39,254 bases of DNA from Micromonospora sp. MH99 (GTDB lineage: Bacteria > Actinomycetota > Actinomycetes > Mycobacteriales > Micromonosporaceae), in NCBI RefSeq assembly GCF_021442385.1, contig NZ_MUZA01000061.1, forward strand, positions 1-39,254, in the 5' to 3' direction. Numbering within the stretch: position 1 is the first letter of the stretch; each line of letters opens with the position of its first letter. Shown in pieces: positions 38,584-39,254 of the stretch. The notes below the pieces were generated by a model, which saw only the letters and a list, made by a program, of their open reading frames with translations, did not search any database and had not been told where the DNA came from. The position numbers and the translations under genes are program-made.

Positions 38584-39254
38584 ATGACCCCGCCACCCAT
38601 CGCCGCTCCGGCCCCGCCCGCTCCCGCCGCCGTCGACACCCGCCCGACGCGCGACTCCGCGGGCCGGCGGACGCACCCGGCGACCGGTGGCGCGCTCGTG
38701 CTGGTCGGGATGCTGCTGGTCGCGCTCAACCTGCGCACCGCGGTCACCAGCCTCGGCGCCCTGCTCGACGAGATCCGCGACGGGCTGGGGCTCTCCGGCA
38801 CCATGGCCGGTCTGGTCACCACCCTGCCGACCATCGCGTTCGCCGGCCTCGGCGCGCTCACCCCGTGGCTGGTCCGCCGGGTCGCGCCGGCCCGGGTGCT
38901 GGTGGTCGCCATGATCGTCCTGGCCGCCGGTCAGGTGCTCCGGGCGGCCACCGACTCGGCCTGGATCTTCGTGTTCACCAGCGCGCTGGCCCTGGCCGGC
39001 ATCGCGGTCGCCAACATCCTGCTGCCGATGCTCGTCAAGCAGCACTTCGGCCACCGGACCGGCCTCGTCACCGGGGCGTACACGATGGCGTTGACCCTGG
39101 GCACGACGGTGGCCGCGGCCAGCGCGGTGCCGATCGCGCACGCCTTCGGCTCCTGGCGGGCCGGGCTGGGCGTCTGGGCCGTGCTGGCCGCGGTGGCCGT
39201 ACTCCCGTGGGTGCCGCTGGCGCTGCGGACCCGGGCGGGCGCGCGGCGCGCGAC
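38584..39254 (+). CDS. CynX/NimT-family MFS transporter, truncated by the window end
   Basis: The first 223 residues of a major facilitator. A Pro/Ala-rich N-terminus (1-30) precedes LVLVGMLLVALNLRTAVTSLGALLDEI, the hallmark LNLRxAVTS segment of CynX/NimT transporters, with LSGTMAGLVTTLPTIAFAGLGAL next. About six helices are in view. Members export or import cyanate, nitroimidazole or other small compounds; the substrate is unknown. The rest lies outside the window. Confidence 0.88.
   Translation, partial: MTPPPIAAPAPPAPAAVDTRPTRDSAGRRTHPATGGALVLVGMLLVALNLRTAVTSLGALLDEIRDGLGLSGTMAGLVTTLPTIAFAGLGALTPWLVRRVAPARVLVVAMIVLAAGQVLRAATDSAWIFVFTSALALAGIAVANILLPMLVKQHFGHRTGLVTGAYTMALTLGTTVAAASAVPIAHAFGSWRAGLGVWAVLAAVAVLPWVPLALRTRAGARRA

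Noticed and set aside
1..39254. CRISPR array or rRNA genes
   Set aside because: No regularly spaced repeats and no rRNA-like sequence are seen.

Overview
The window is about 39 kb of very GC-rich DNA with dense coding, frequent GTG/TTG starts, many 4-base ATGA/GTGA gene overlaps and several probable leaderless genes. The gene content (S-adenosyl methyltransferase of the DUF574 type, LtrA, F420-dependent oxidoreductase, zf-HC2 anti-sigma factor, Eis-like acetyltransferase, a Lys-TTT tRNA, IclR/PadR/TetR/FadR-type regulators) points to an actinomycete, most likely a Micromonospora-like member of the Micromonosporaceae. The family-level placement is inference; no rRNA or other taxonomic marker is present. 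It reads as chromosomal, with a small accessory patch beside the tRNA.

Layout. 1-3758: end of a prepilin peptidase, a PAP2 phosphatase and a GH65 disaccharide phosphorylase. 3897-6427: a minus-strand histidine phosphatase / small protein / zeta-like kinase operon, preceded by a CxxC protein. 6569-9312: DUF574 methyltransferase, LtrA membrane protein and a RibD/DHFR-fold reductase. 9406-14068: a sugar-uptake operon (Tat lipoprotein binding protein plus one polypeptide that fuses both permease subunits) and its IclR regulator, with a promoter and operator-like repeats between them. 14196-16158: argS behind what looks like a ribosome-mediated attenuator. Its leaderless 29-codon leader peptide carries four consecutive Arg codons, followed by mutually exclusive hairpins. 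16247-20301: an ECF sigma / anti-sigma / ABC ATPase / two membrane protein operon. 20359-21316: a 50-residue small ORF and a lipoprotein. 21443-23354: an F420 oxidoreductase and SDR operon, divergent from a TetR gene, with two clear operators.

23355-25579 is a patchy accessory region. It holds a gene flanked by imperfect inverted repeats, two unrecognised orphan genes, a frameshifted remnant and tRNA-Lys(TTT), a typical integration target. 25788-30726: a small Cys protein, an NAD-dependent epimerase, a secreted beta-helix lipoprotein, a ZIP transporter and an Eis-like acetyltransferase. 30817-32686: a PadR / HAAS-ABC ATPase / permease operon. 32788-36481: a PP2C phosphatase divergent from a compact ATPase-LuxR regulator, then an XRE-cupin regulator divergent from a BenE transporter with a palindrome between them. 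36523-39254: small proteins, MscL with a strong terminator, and a FadR-type regulator divergent from a CynX/NimT transporter cut by the window end.

The regulatory architecture is the main theme. Most regulator genes sit beside their likely targets with visible palindromes, and several starts lie 6-7 bases after a -10 hexamer. The strongest candidate for an under-described system is the argS leader. Next are the fused sugar permease, the HAAS-ABC fusion, the phosphatase-zeta operon and the inverted-repeat cassette.
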